DNA of 64,000 nucleotides. Origin: Sulfurovum sp. UBA5198 (GTDB lineage: Bacteria; Campylobacterota; Campylobacteria; Campylobacterales; Sulfurovaceae). Below, piece after piece: positions 48,273-57,328 of this stretch. The first letter of the stretch is position 1. Every line of letters starts with the position of its first letter. The stretch is taken from positions 62,001-126,000 of the forward strand of contig DHVW01000018.1 of assembly GCA_002412865.1 (NCBI GenBank), written 5' to 3'. Position numbers and translations under genes: made by a program. The notes beneath the pieces are model-generated. The model saw only the letters and a list, made by a program, of their open reading frames with translations. It searched no databases and was not told the DNA's origin.

Positions 48273-49056
48273 TAATCATCCTTGCTCTGTTTATGTCTAG
48301 TATGATCTGCTCTTTTAGTTTGGCTAAATTCTCAAACTTCATATTCTCTCTGATATGTTCAATAAATTTAATTTTAACTTTACTATCTATTTTACCAACT
48401 TCTCTATCCAAAATATGAGTTTCAATTGCATATTTTCCATCAGTACTAATCCTATGACCCAAAAAACTAACACTATCATACCAACTACCATCTATCTCTG
48501 TTTTGGTCGCATATATACCGTCTTTTGGAAGTAAGCTATCATTAACCACTAGATTAATTGTCGCAACTAGCTCATTCTTGCCTAGCCCTTGACCTTTTAT
48601 AGCCACACCGATTATCTCATAGTCATAGCCCAAAAATTGATTTGCTTTTGCTATATCTCCATTGGTTAAAAATTCTCTAATCACCTTGCTATGTATTCCA
48701 ATATCATCCATTGAAATTTCACTTATTACTTCAACTTCTCCATCAAAAAGCTCTTGCAGCGTATCACTATTGCCTTGTTTGTTTTTACCAAATGCAAAAT
48801 CATAACCAACAATAATTTTATTTAAATATGGAAAATCATTTTTTAGTTTGTCAATAAATTCATTTGGAGTCAGTGATTTTATCTTATCAAAACTGTAAAA
48901 GAATAATGGTTTTTTAGTATAATTTGATCTCTTATATCCAGCTGTAATGGTAGCACTATTTCGCTCTATGACGACTACTCCATCAGCCTTGCTAATAAGC
49001 TCTTGATGAGCCTTATGCATACCATCAAATGAACCAATTGCAATAGATTTTATCAA
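48262..49056 (-). CDS. ribF: Riboflavin kinase / FAD synthetase
   Basis: 264 residues, slightly short. N-terminal adenylyltransferase domain (AIGSFDGMHKAHQELI; VGYDFAFGKNKQGN; SKVIREFLTNGDIAKAN) and C-terminal riboflavin kinase-like domain (KDGIYATKTEID; ETHILDREV). Makes FMN and FAD. Overlaps tlyA by 4 bp. Confidence 0.9.
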   Translation of the reverse strand: MIKSIAIGSFDGMHKAHQELISKADGVVVIERNSATITAGYKRSNYTKKPLFFYSFDKIKSLTPNEFIDKLKNDFPYLNKIIVGYDFAFGKNKQGNSDTLQELFDGEVEVISEISMDDIGIHSKVIREFLTNGDIAKANQFLGYDYEIIGVAIKGQGLGKNELVATINLVVNDSLLPKDGIYATKTEIDGSWYDSVSFLGHRISTDGKYAIETHILDREVGKIDSKVKIKFIEHIRENMKFENLAKLKEQIILDINRARMINER

Positions 49057-49763
49057 TTTACACTCTTACTATAATGATAAAAATACTCCAAATTTCCCTC
49101 TTTCCCTTCTAACTTGGATGCTTCATTACGCAATAAACTCCATCCAAGATTAGCACAAGAAAGCTCAAATTTTTCTCTAGCAAACCGAATGGCATCAATA
49201 TCCACAACGACACCTTTGCTATCTCGTTTTGCAAGTCTGCCAACCTCAAATTGTGGTTTATATAGAATGACAATATCTCCAATTGATAGACGATCAATTT
49301 CATTAATTATTTCTAATACTGAAATAAAAGATACATCACACGAAACAACGCCAAAACCATCACCATCAAAAGCTCTAATATCACACTCCTCACGCACCGT
49401 GACACGCTCATCATTTTTAATAACAGAGTGTAATTGATCCTTGCCTACATCCACACACGACAGTGACGCCACGCCTTGCTCCAGTAATATCTGTGCAAAT
49501 CCACCTGTACTTGAGCCAATATCAAGTGCCTTTTTGCCATGCATATCAATATTATAATCACTCAAAAACGCATCAAGTTTTCGCCCTGCACGGCTCACGA
49601 AAAACTTCTCATTTTCTACTATTACATTTGTATTTTCATTGCATGGCGTTGATGGCTTGCCTATCTTGCCGTCAACTGTTACTTTGCCTGATTTTATTGC
49701 TTCTAATGCACGATTACGGCTCTCAAAATAACCATTTTCACTCAAATATGTATCTAATCTCAT
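49053..49763 (-). CDS. tlyA: TlyA-family rRNA 2'-O-methyltransferase / putative hemolysin
   Basis: 236 residues: N-terminal S4 RNA-binding domain (RLDTYLSENGYFESRNRALE) and FtsJ-like methyltransferase domain (ALDIGSSTGGFAQILLEQG, VSCDVSFISV). Methylates C1920/C1409-type positions in 23S/16S rRNA. Confidence 0.92.
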   Translation of the reverse strand: MRLDTYLSENGYFESRNRALEAIKSGKVTVDGKIGKPSTPCNENTNVIVENEKFFVSRAGRKLDAFLSDYNIDMHGKKALDIGSSTGGFAQILLEQGVASLSCVDVGKDQLHSVIKNDERVTVREECDIRAFDGDGFGVVSCDVSFISVLEIINEIDRLSIGDIVILYKPQFEVGRLAKRDSKGVVVDIDAIRFAREKFELSCANLGWSLLRNEASKLEGKEGNLEYFYHYSKSVN

Positions 49764-49830
49764 TTTATACCTAACTTTTTATATTAATAATTAGTGATAT
49801 TTTACCATAACACCCTGATACTCTTTACAA

Positions 49831-51021
49831 TTACTGCTCAGCTGTAATTTTATTCCTCAAATAATAAGCATAAATCGTCATAACAAAAAATATGATTCCA
49901 ATAATAGTGCTAATAAAATGCAACTCCATGCCACTACTAGCAAGCCTACCAATAGTATAAGTCATGCCCACACTAACACCCATAAATATCATATCATTAT
50001 ATGAAATTACTCGCCCTAAATACTCTTTATCTGTATTTTGCTGAAGGATAAAATATGTATATGACCATAATGAAGTGGTAAATAGTCCAACCAAAAACAT
50101 ACCAAAAAGTGATAGATAGAAATTATGTTGCATATACGACCATGCTATGATTGTAGCACCTTGGAGTATCATGGCAATCCATAGTGTTTTCATATTTAGA
50201 TATTTACCAATAAAAAACGGTCCTATCATAAGAGCAAACGCACGAGATGTATTTATCCACCCAATAGCAAGTGGTACGGCGATGATATATTTATATTTTT
50301 GCTCCGCTAGAAGCGTAATAATAGTATCAAAAACTGTCAAACCTACGCTTGAATGTAATATCATTATTGGAATTAGTTTTGGACTATTTTTTATGTACCT
50401 AAACGCATCTATCATGGCCTTAAAGGCATTTTGTGCTTTATGCTGTATGGTTTGCAATGGTAACTTCAATATTACCATAAACGCAACTACATAAAAGAAA
50501 AAATCAATAGCAAATGTCCCAATATAACCAAAATAATATGTACTAAGCCCACCAAGTGCCATACCAAATGCAAAAGTGCTTGACCATATGATACTATGAA
50601 TTTCATTGGCTGATTTGAGCATTGCACCATCTATTATCTTTGGCAAGTATGACATCTCAGCAGTAAATATAATAGTCCCAGCGATAGAGCGAATAAAAAG
50701 AAATATCCATAAAAGCCAAATATACTCCAAGCTATCAATCATCATAAAGCACAGCGTCATACTCATCTCAACAGCCAGTAGCACCATAATAAGTTTTTTA
50801 AACTCAAATCTATCTATGATATAGCCGTTTATGGGAGCTAGAACTAGGCTAGGAAGTAAAATAGCTATAAAAATCATAGCTATCGTCGCAGCATCAGCAC
50901 TAACCAAAACCAGCAATGAAGCTATGGCGACCTGAGAAAATACAGTACCAAAATAGCTCAAAAATTGAACCGTGGCAAGACCTCTGATGATAGGATTTTT
51001 AAAAACTTCTCTGTATTTCAT
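49831..51021 (-). CDS. MFS transporter (EntS-like)
   Basis: 396 residues with about 12 membrane helices. The layout (VQFLSYFGTVFSQVAIASL; PINGYIIDRFEFKK after helix 2) is that of the siderophore/enterobactin exporter-like MFS group. Substrate unknown. First of an accessory patch (transporter, TA pair, HNH gene) between tlyA and ligA. Confidence 0.85.
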   Translation of the reverse strand: MKYREVFKNPIIRGLATVQFLSYFGTVFSQVAIASLLVLVSADAATIAMIFIAILLPSLVLAPINGYIIDRFEFKKLIMVLLAVEMSMTLCFMMIDSLEYIWLLWIFLFIRSIAGTIIFTAEMSYLPKIIDGAMLKSANEIHSIIWSSTFAFGMALGGLSTYYFGYIGTFAIDFFFYVVAFMVILKLPLQTIQHKAQNAFKAMIDAFRYIKNSPKLIPIMILHSSVGLTVFDTIITLLAEQKYKYIIAVPLAIGWINTSRAFALMIGPFFIGKYLNMKTLWIAMILQGATIIAWSYMQHNFYLSLFGMFLVGLFTTSLWSYTYFILQQNTDKEYLGRVISYNDMIFMGVSVGMTYTIGRLASSGMELHFISTIIGIIFFVMTIYAYYLRNKITAEQ

Positions 51022-51034
51022 CAGTAATTATCTT

Positions 51035-51409
51035 TTAGCATCTTTTGACTTCTTTATCAAAACTCAAAATTCCATATCCGTATAGCTCTTTTTTGGCACA
51101 AAGCAAAGCATCTACAAAGTCTATATTTCGATGCTCTAAAACATTAAGCACCTCTATGAGCAGGACTTTATCTCCTACTATTCCACTCATAGCTACTATC
51201 TTTTTGAGGTCTTCTATCAGTTCATTTTTGGCTATTTTGTAAAATTTAGTCATTACAAAATACACCTCCATGAGAACCACATCTAGTATCTCAGCTTTTA
51301 TCTCATCTAGCTCTATCTGCTCGAAAAATCCTCTGGATATAGTCAAATGCTCAGCATTATCCCCTACCAAAAATCGGATAATGATATTCGCATCAATCAG
51401 ATAGACCAT
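51035..51409 (-). CDS. PIN-domain toxin (VapC-like)
   Basis: 124 residues: YLIDANIIIRFL (first catalytic Asp), an acidic residue in DVVLMEVYFV, NIDFVDALLCAKKE and GILSFDKEV with the remaining Asp. PIN RNases are toxins of type II pairs. It overlaps the antitoxin gene by 17 bp, 13 bp before the MFS gene. Confidence 0.88.
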   Translation of the reverse strand: MVYLIDANIIIRFLVGDNAEHLTISRGFFEQIELDEIKAEILDVVLMEVYFVMTKFYKIAKNELIEDLKKIVAMSGIVGDKVLLIEVLNVLEHRNIDFVDALLCAKKELYGYGILSFDKEVKRC

Positions 51410-51644
51410 ATTTACCCCTCATCGTATCGCTCATTACAGATTTTATTACACTATCCAAATTCTCGGCTACGATACCTCTATTGGCATATTTACCAGCTAA
51501 TGAGGCTATTGTGGAGTTTGTGGTTATCGGATTTATGATGGCTATATTTTTATTTTTTCTCTTGTCAACCACCATCACACTTTGTGTGAGCTTGGTAATG
51601 AGAGAGATATTTTTTTGGATTTCACCTATGCTTACTGTTTGCAT
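51393..51644 (-). CDS. Antitoxin of the PIN toxin (Phd/YefM-like)
   Basis: 83 residues from ATG 51644 (MQTVSIGEIQKNISLI, typical of Phd-like antitoxin N-termini), with AAAAGGAATGAG upstream. A further-up ATG at 51728 adds 28 unrelated residues and lacks support. N-terminal DNA-binding part, C-terminal toxin-neutralising tail overlapping the toxin start. Confidence 0.78.
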   Translation of the reverse strand: MQTVSIGEIQKNISLITKLTQSVMVVDKRKNKNIAIINPITTNSTIASLAGKYANRGIVAENLDSVIKSVMSDTMRGKYGLSD

Positions 51645-51816
51645 CTCATTCCTTTTATATATATTTGGTTTATTATATATAAATGTAGGGTGATTGTCAA
51701 GTATAAAATATTTTGTTTTTTGATGCACACTATACTATTTTTTCATCTCATCTTCATATAAAGCCAAAGCATCATATTTGATACTTTTTGTCAAGAGATT
51801 TTTGCTAAAAGTCTAA

Positions 51817-53055
51817 TTAAAATTCCAAATCTTCATCTGTATTATTTTGTAAAGATTTTTTCAAATTAGTTTTGTTTAAAATAAATGGAGGCAAATCTTC
51901 AAAAGGAATATAAGAATTTTCTATATCTACTAAATCAGTGATAAAATTTTTATCTCCAGATTGATATGCTAAATATTCTGGCAATCCAAATGGGCCACTA
52001 AATATATTTAGTGGCTGAACCAAAACCCAAACTAATCCATTGGGATATTTTTCTAAAATATTATTTTTCCCAAAAGTATTTAATTGATCTGTTATTTCCA
52101 TTATATGCGGTTTTATGTTGCCAGACAAATATAAAACCAAAACTAATTTATTGTAGATTATAGACAAAATAATTGTGTGTCCACCTTTAAATGCCAATAT
52201 TTCTGATGGAAATGAATTACTAATATCTGGGCTATGAAAAAAATTCAATATTTTCAATTTATTATTTTCAATTTGCTTATTGTCTTTTTCCCAAATAGTT
52301 TTATTTAAAATTTGTGCGTAGCTTGTATTTAAGTAACTATTACCGAATAAGCTATGTCCTAACGCTAAAGATAATTTTGATAAAAATCTAATTTCAAAAT
52401 AGATATTAATCGCAATACGAGTTTTAATTAATCCATCTTCTCCCAAATTATATATTTTGTCAATAATTGCTTGTTCTTTGTCGCTTGGATTAAATAAGAT
52501 ATCATTTTCATTTTGTATAGATAAATTTACTGCATATCTTTTTGTTTTTCCAAAGTATTCCTTAAAAGATAATAGCAACTTTTTAATCCATAGTAGATTA
52601 TCTGTGGAAGATATAAGATATGCCTCCCCTGCTCTTTTTTTATCTTTAATTGCTATTGGATTTCCACCGCTATAAGTATCAAAAGGTTCGGTATAGTTAT
52701 TATGAAAATGATAAACTTTACTTCCCCCTTGCCACAGCCAAATATCACAAAATTTGTAATCATCATGCTTAATTTTACGTTTTTTACCAACAAATATAAA
52801 AGGGAGGGTATATTTGTCATTATTGAAATCAATATAGTTTAAATAATTCATAGCCTTTTGATTTTGAATAAAAAAACTTTTTAAGAAACTACCATCAACA
52901 TACAATCCTAATTTATTGTTACATTCTTTGCAGACGCTCCTAGTCTTAAAAACATCATCAGATGCAACTTTTCCACCTAATGATGTTGGAAATATGTGTT
53001 CAAGAGAAAATTCAGACTCATCTTTGTCTTGATTACAATAGATACACTTCCTCAC
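51817..53055 (-). CDS. HNH endonuclease domain protein, unknown role
   Basis: 412 residues. The N-terminus has a treble-clef HNH: CIYCNQDKDESEFSLEHIFP (residues 4-23), TSLGGK and VCKECNNKLG; the conserved His and both C-x2-C pairs are present. The remaining 340 residues match nothing I recognise and are A/T- and Asn/Lys-rich compared with ligA next door. The ATG lies 4 bp inside the ligA 3' end, so it is read with ligA. Possibly defence or mobile DNA related; not shown. Confidence 0.82.
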   Translation of the reverse strand: MRKCIYCNQDKDESEFSLEHIFPTSLGGKVASDDVFKTRSVCKECNNKLGLYVDGSFLKSFFIQNQKAMNYLNYIDFNNDKYTLPFIFVGKKRKIKHDDYKFCDIWLWQGGSKVYHFHNNYTEPFDTYSGGNPIAIKDKKRAGEAYLISSTDNLLWIKKLLLSFKEYFGKTKRYAVNLSIQNENDILFNPSDKEQAIIDKIYNLGEDGLIKTRIAINIYFEIRFLSKLSLALGHSLFGNSYLNTSYAQILNKTIWEKDNKQIENNKLKILNFFHSPDISNSFPSEILAFKGGHTIILSIIYNKLVLVLYLSGNIKPHIMEITDQLNTFGKNNILEKYPNGLVWVLVQPLNIFSGPFGLPEYLAYQSGDKNFITDLVDIENSYIPFEDLPPFILNKTNLKKSLQNNTDEDLEF

Positions 53056-55049
53056 ACCATCGCCCTCATATCATCTTCACTCAGCGTAACCACACCAAGC
53101 TCATTGGATTTACTCAGTTTACTACCTGCATCTTCACCATATATCACGAAATCTGTCTTTTTGGATACCGAGCCACTTACTTTAGCTCCCAAGCTCTCAA
53201 GCAGTAGCTTTACCTCATCACGACTCACACTCATCGTGCCTGTAATGACCACTGTTTTGCCCTTAAATGGATTATCTGCGGCCTCTGTGAGCATTTCCAC
53301 ACTTGGATTTATAATCTCAAAGAGCTTCAGCAGAGTATCTCTGTTGACTCTCATAAATTCTAACACAGAGTTTGCCATCTCCACTCCAAAACCCTCAATC
53401 GCGATAAGTTCATCATAAACGGCGTCGACTACACCAAGCCCAAATTTACGAGCCAAAGCTTTCGCACCTACCTCGCCGATATGCTCCATACCAATAGCAT
53501 TAAGCACTCTATGAAGTGTGGCACCTTTTGTCGCTTCTATGGATGAGAGGATATTGTTTATCTTTTTAGCTTTAAAGCCCTCCATTCCCTCAAGGTCCCC
53601 AGAGCGAAGAGAATAAAGATCAAGAATATGGGCTATCTTGCCCTCATCCACTAGCTGTTCGACTATCTTTGCTCCAAGTCCGTCTATGTTCATGCACCCT
53701 TTACTTGCAAAGTATTTAATAGCGTTGATTACTCTATCTGGACAATCTAGATTTTGACATTTGATAAGTGTGCCTTCATCAAGCAACTCACTACTGCAAG
53801 TAGGGCAAATGGTTGGTCTAGGCACAGCTATTTGCGTACCATCTCGTCTATCTTCTAACACTTTGATAATCTTTGGTATAACATCACCGCTTCGTATAAT
53901 GATAACACTATCATTTATACGAATATCTTTGCGTTCAATTTCATCAAAATTATGCAGCGTTGCACGGCTTATCATCGCCCCTTCGATATTGACAGGTTCT
54001 ATTTCAGCAACAGGAGTCACCACGCCCGTTCTGCCTACTTGCAAAGTGATAGCATTTATCTTTGTAACTTTCTCAACCGCTGGAAATTTATATGCACACA
54101 TCCAGCGTGGATATTTGACTGTATATCCAAGCTCCTCAGCAACATTTACATCATCGACTTTGAGCACCATGCCGTCCATCATCATCTCTATCTTATCTCT
54201 TTTGGCAATAAGCTTATTATAAAATTCATCTATCTCTTTTATGGAGTTGCACTTCACTCTATATGGAGGTTCTAAAAAGCCAAGCTTGTAAACAAATGAC
54301 ATTCTCTCATACAGATTTGGCATCTCTAGGCTATTTTCACCAAGCCCCCACGGGTAAAATACAAGTCTTCTCTTTGCTGTAACTGAGCTATCAAGCTGTC
54401 TGAGGCTTCCAGCGGCTGCGTTTCGTGGATTTGCGAATAGTGCTTCACCACTTGCTAATCTATCATGATTGATTTGCTCAAAATCATCTTTTTTGATAAG
54501 TACCTCTCCACGAATTTCAATAAGCCCATCATAGTCAATCTCCAGAGGAATAGAGCGAATAGTACGCACATTATCCGTCACCTCTTCGCCCTCTATCCCG
54601 TCTCCTCTGGTGATAGCACGAATTAGCTTACCATTTTCATAGAGCAGATTCATACTAGCACCATCGAATTTTGGCTCACAAAAAAACTCAACCTTATCTA
54701 TGTTTTTCTCTACTCTTTCCACCCACTCTTCAAGCTCTGTATTGGTAAATACATCTTCCATACTCCACATTCGCTTTATATGTGTGGCTTTACTGAATTC
54801 ATCTCGCACCACGCCACCAACGCGCATAGTAGGCGAATTTTCATCTATCAGTGATGGATTTTGTTCTTCAAAACTCAAAATTTCACGGTTGAGCAGGTCG
54901 TATTCTTCATCACTAGCTGTTGGATTATCAAATACATAATAGTCATTTGCCCATTTATCAAGAAGTTTGATTTTTTCTAAATATTCTATATGATTGATTT
55001 TATGCCCCTTGTATCTCTTGCCAAACTGATATGGCTTGCTTATGTTCAC
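53052..55049 (-). CDS. ligA: NAD-dependent DNA ligase
   Basis: 665 residues. Adenylation domain with EPKFDGASMNLLYENG (catalytic Lys), OB fold, zinc finger CPTCSS ... CQNLDCPDRV, HhH repeats and C-terminal BRCT (NPFKGKTVVITGTMSVSRDE). The only regular start is GTG 55049, 50 bp inside folP and with a poor ribosome site; the usual family start would fall near HIEYLEK, where AAGGGG is followed only by ATC or ATA codons. The exact N-terminus is therefore open. Confidence 0.93.
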   Translation of the reverse strand: MNISKPYQFGKRYKGHKINHIEYLEKIKLLDKWANDYYVFDNPTASDEEYDLLNREILSFEEQNPSLIDENSPTMRVGGVVRDEFSKATHIKRMWSMEDVFTNTELEEWVERVEKNIDKVEFFCEPKFDGASMNLLYENGKLIRAITRGDGIEGEEVTDNVRTIRSIPLEIDYDGLIEIRGEVLIKKDDFEQINHDRLASGEALFANPRNAAAGSLRQLDSSVTAKRRLVFYPWGLGENSLEMPNLYERMSFVYKLGFLEPPYRVKCNSIKEIDEFYNKLIAKRDKIEMMMDGMVLKVDDVNVAEELGYTVKYPRWMCAYKFPAVEKVTKINAITLQVGRTGVVTPVAEIEPVNIEGAMISRATLHNFDEIERKDIRINDSVIIIRSGDVIPKIIKVLEDRRDGTQIAVPRPTICPTCSSELLDEGTLIKCQNLDCPDRVINAIKYFASKGCMNIDGLGAKIVEQLVDEGKIAHILDLYSLRSGDLEGMEGFKAKKINNILSSIEATKGATLHRVLNAIGMEHIGEVGAKALARKFGLGVVDAVYDELIAIEGFGVEMANSVLEFMRVNRDTLLKLFEIINPSVEMLTEAADNPFKGKTVVITGTMSVSRDEVKLLLESLGAKVSGSVSKKTDFVIYGEDAGSKLSKSNELGVVTLSEDDMRAMV

Positions 55050-56145
55050 TCACATCGTGGCATCTGATTATGTTTGCTCCATTCTCTAAAGCCTTTAGGT
55101 GAATTGCTAGAGTGCCGCTTAACCTATCTTCTATTGGTGTTTTAATTATTTTATCTATCATAGATTTTCTACTAGCCCCCATGAGTATCTCGCAGCCAAA
55201 TTTCTCAAAATGGGATAGATTCTTGATAAGCGCTAGATTATGCTCCAAACTTTTGCCAAAACCTATACCTACATCAATTATTATATTCTCCTTGCCCAGT
55301 CCCAATGCTTCACACTTGGTTATTCGTTCTTCGAAAAAATCACTCACTTCGCTCATTACATCTTCATAGTGTGGAGTTTGTTGCATAGTTTGTGGGGTGC
55401 CTTGCATATGCATAATGCAAAGTTTTGAACTGTATTTAATAGCAAGTTTTATAATCTCATTATCACTAGCCCCTGTAATATCATTGATGATTTTAAAGCC
55501 ACTTATAAGGGCATATTCCACTACGCTAGGAGTGTAACTATCTATGCTAAATATAGCTTTCTCGTATAATTTTTGTTCTTTTATGGCATCGCAAATATCT
55601 TTAATTCGCTCCATCTCTTCGTCACTACTAACAATTGGTGCATTTGGTCGTGAAGATACAGCACCTATATCTATAATATCAGCTCCATCTTCTATCATCT
55701 TTTCTATTTCAGAAATAGCATTAGCCGAATTAAAACGACTTTTGTCATAAAAACTATCACTATTTGCGTTTATTATCCCCATAATTTTTGGTTCAAACTT
55801 ATTAGTTTTATTAAATTTTTGTAATTCCTGTGCGACTGCTTTTAATCCAAACGGTTGGGCTAACTCTTTTTTTATTATTTTTTTTAGTTGTGCGGGTGTC
55901 ACTATGAGCAAAACATCACAAAATTGCGTTTCACAAGTAATAGTACCTCTAGGAGTTGCTACTTCTGCTCCAATACTAAGTGCATCTTGTTTTAAAATAT
56001 TAGCAGCTGGTGTTCGCAGGTCTCTAATGAGAAATGTCATAATATTCATCTTGTCAGAGATGATAGCAATACCACCACTATCAACATTCAGCTGTTTTAA
56101 TAGTTCTTTTTGGTTTTTACTAGCGTCTATTTTGTAAAGTTTCAT
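55000..56145 (-). CDS. folP: Dihydropteroate synthase
   Basis: 381 residues from ATG 56145 (MKLYKIDASK; AAGGA 7 bases upstream), overlapping holB by 26 bp. The DHPS barrel starts at about residue 118: KIMGIINANSDSFYDKSR, ADIIDIGAVSSRPNAP, IINDITG, MHMQGTPQTMQ and GIGFGKS. The first 115 residues are an extension typical of Campylobacterota FolP. Folate synthesis; pABA plus pterin pyrophosphate. Confidence 0.93.
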   Translation of the reverse strand: MKLYKIDASKNQKELLKQLNVDSGGIAIISDKMNIMTFLIRDLRTPAANILKQDALSIGAEVATPRGTITCETQFCDVLLIVTPAQLKKIIKKELAQPFGLKAVAQELQKFNKTNKFEPKIMGIINANSDSFYDKSRFNSANAISEIEKMIEDGADIIDIGAVSSRPNAPIVSSDEEMERIKDICDAIKEQKLYEKAIFSIDSYTPSVVEYALISGFKIINDITGASDNEIIKLAIKYSSKLCIMHMQGTPQTMQQTPHYEDVMSEVSDFFEERITKCEALGLGKENIIIDVGIGFGKSLEHNLALIKNLSHFEKFGCEILMGASRKSMIDKIIKTPIEDRLSGTLAIHLKALENGANIIRCHDVSEHKQAISVWQEIQGA

Positions 56146-56782
56146 TGCCAATCCTTGGCTGTATATTTTTAGCTTTTTTATTTGCAAGCAGCTTTAAAAG
56201 CACAGCTGAAAGTACAAAATTAGGTTGGGTTCCAAATAGTAATGACTTTGAAGCTTTTCCAAATAGTTCTAGCGTTTTATAGTCCAGCTTAAATTCTTTT
56301 GATTTTAGAGCTTGATTTATTATCTCATCAACTATTGGTTTCATTTGTGCTGGTTTTGTATGTCTATGCAGTTTTAAAAACGCAAATAAGCCTTGAAGAT
56401 TAAGATTTACTATATCAAGCTCAATATCTAGCTTTTCCTTTTTTACTTTTGACACATAAAGTGGAAGACGAGATTTTATGGTATCCAAAATCATTGCCTT
56501 TTGTGGTGCGATTATTATAAATATTTTATTTTTTGGTGGCTCTTCTAGTAGTTTTAGTAGTCTGTTTTGAACAATCTCACTAAAAGTTTTTGCGGCCATA
56601 ACAATCACCACAGGCTCCTCTGATGCGATTGAAGCTTTAGTAAAAACCTCTTTTACATCATCTACCAAAAAACCACTCTCGCAGACTATTTCTACAAATC
56701 TTTCATTTGTTTGTAGCTTTTTTAGTTGCTCTATTATATCAATAAAATCACTAGATATTATTACTTGGCTCTCAATATTCAT
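56120..56782 (-). CDS. holB: DNA polymerase III delta-prime-like subunit
   Basis: 220 residues, short HolB as in Helicobacter: VVIVMAAKTFSEIVQNRLLK, LEEPPKNKIFIII and SRLPLYVSKV. No Walker A, as usual for delta prime. Overlaps hobA by 4 bp. The gene order lysC-hobA-holB-folP is that of Helicobacter pylori. Confidence 0.88.
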   Translation of the reverse strand: MNIESQVIISSDFIDIIEQLKKLQTNERFVEIVCESGFLVDDVKEVFTKASIASEEPVVIVMAAKTFSEIVQNRLLKLLEEPPKNKIFIIIAPQKAMILDTIKSRLPLYVSKVKKEKLDIELDIVNLNLQGLFAFLKLHRHTKPAQMKPIVDEIINQALKSKEFKLDYKTLELFGKASKSLLFGTQPNFVLSAVLLKLLANKKAKNIQPRIGNETLQNRR

Positions 56783-57327
56783 TGGTCAAGCTCAAGTTCG
56801 CCAAATAACACCGCTGAGAGTGTCGCATCAAATAGCTTAAATAGTTGTAAAAGTTTGATATCAAGCTGAGGATCACTGCTCCTAAGTGGAAAGCTTCGCT
56901 CAATCGGCTCATCCATAATCCACATAAAACTATTCTCTTTTTTAAATGGTAACTTTGTGCAAGCATCTTCGCTCTTTCCTATATACCAGACGGCATATCC
57001 ATTCGGGAATGAGATATCCAGCATATCTTCGACTAATTGAAGGTCTTGGGTAGAGCTAACACCGTTAAGATTTTGAAGTAATCTTGATAGCTGATAAAAA
57101 GGCAATAGTGGTCTATTTTTTGATATATCATTTATCTTGTGTTGTATATAGTGTCCAAACCATCTGCTTGACTCATCTGTTAATATTAACACAGTTTGTC
57201 CGTTTATTATATCAGAAACAACACTATGTACTAACGGTATCCAATCAAATCTATACTCCTCCATCCATGAAAAATCTGAACTCTCACTTCTGATTGCTTC
57301 AAGTGTCCATGTTGAGAATTTTTGCAT
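56779..57327 (-). CDS. hobA: HobA, DnaA-binding replication initiation regulator
   Basis: 182 residues. HobA is a Campylobacterota-specific tetramer (functional analogue of DiaA) that binds DnaA domain I at oriC. Recognised from DFSWMEEYRFDWIPLV and position between lysC and holB; the end DIKLLQLFKLFDATLSAVLF fits. The main phylum marker in this window. Confidence 0.9.
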   Translation of the reverse strand: MQKFSTWTLEAIRSESSDFSWMEEYRFDWIPLVHSVVSDIINGQTVLILTDESSRWFGHYIQHKINDISKNRPLLPFYQLSRLLQNLNGVSSTQDLQLVEDMLDISFPNGYAVWYIGKSEDACTKLPFKKENSFMWIMDEPIERSFPLRSSDPQLDIKLLQLFKLFDATLSAVLFGELELDQ

Positions 57328-57328
57328 A

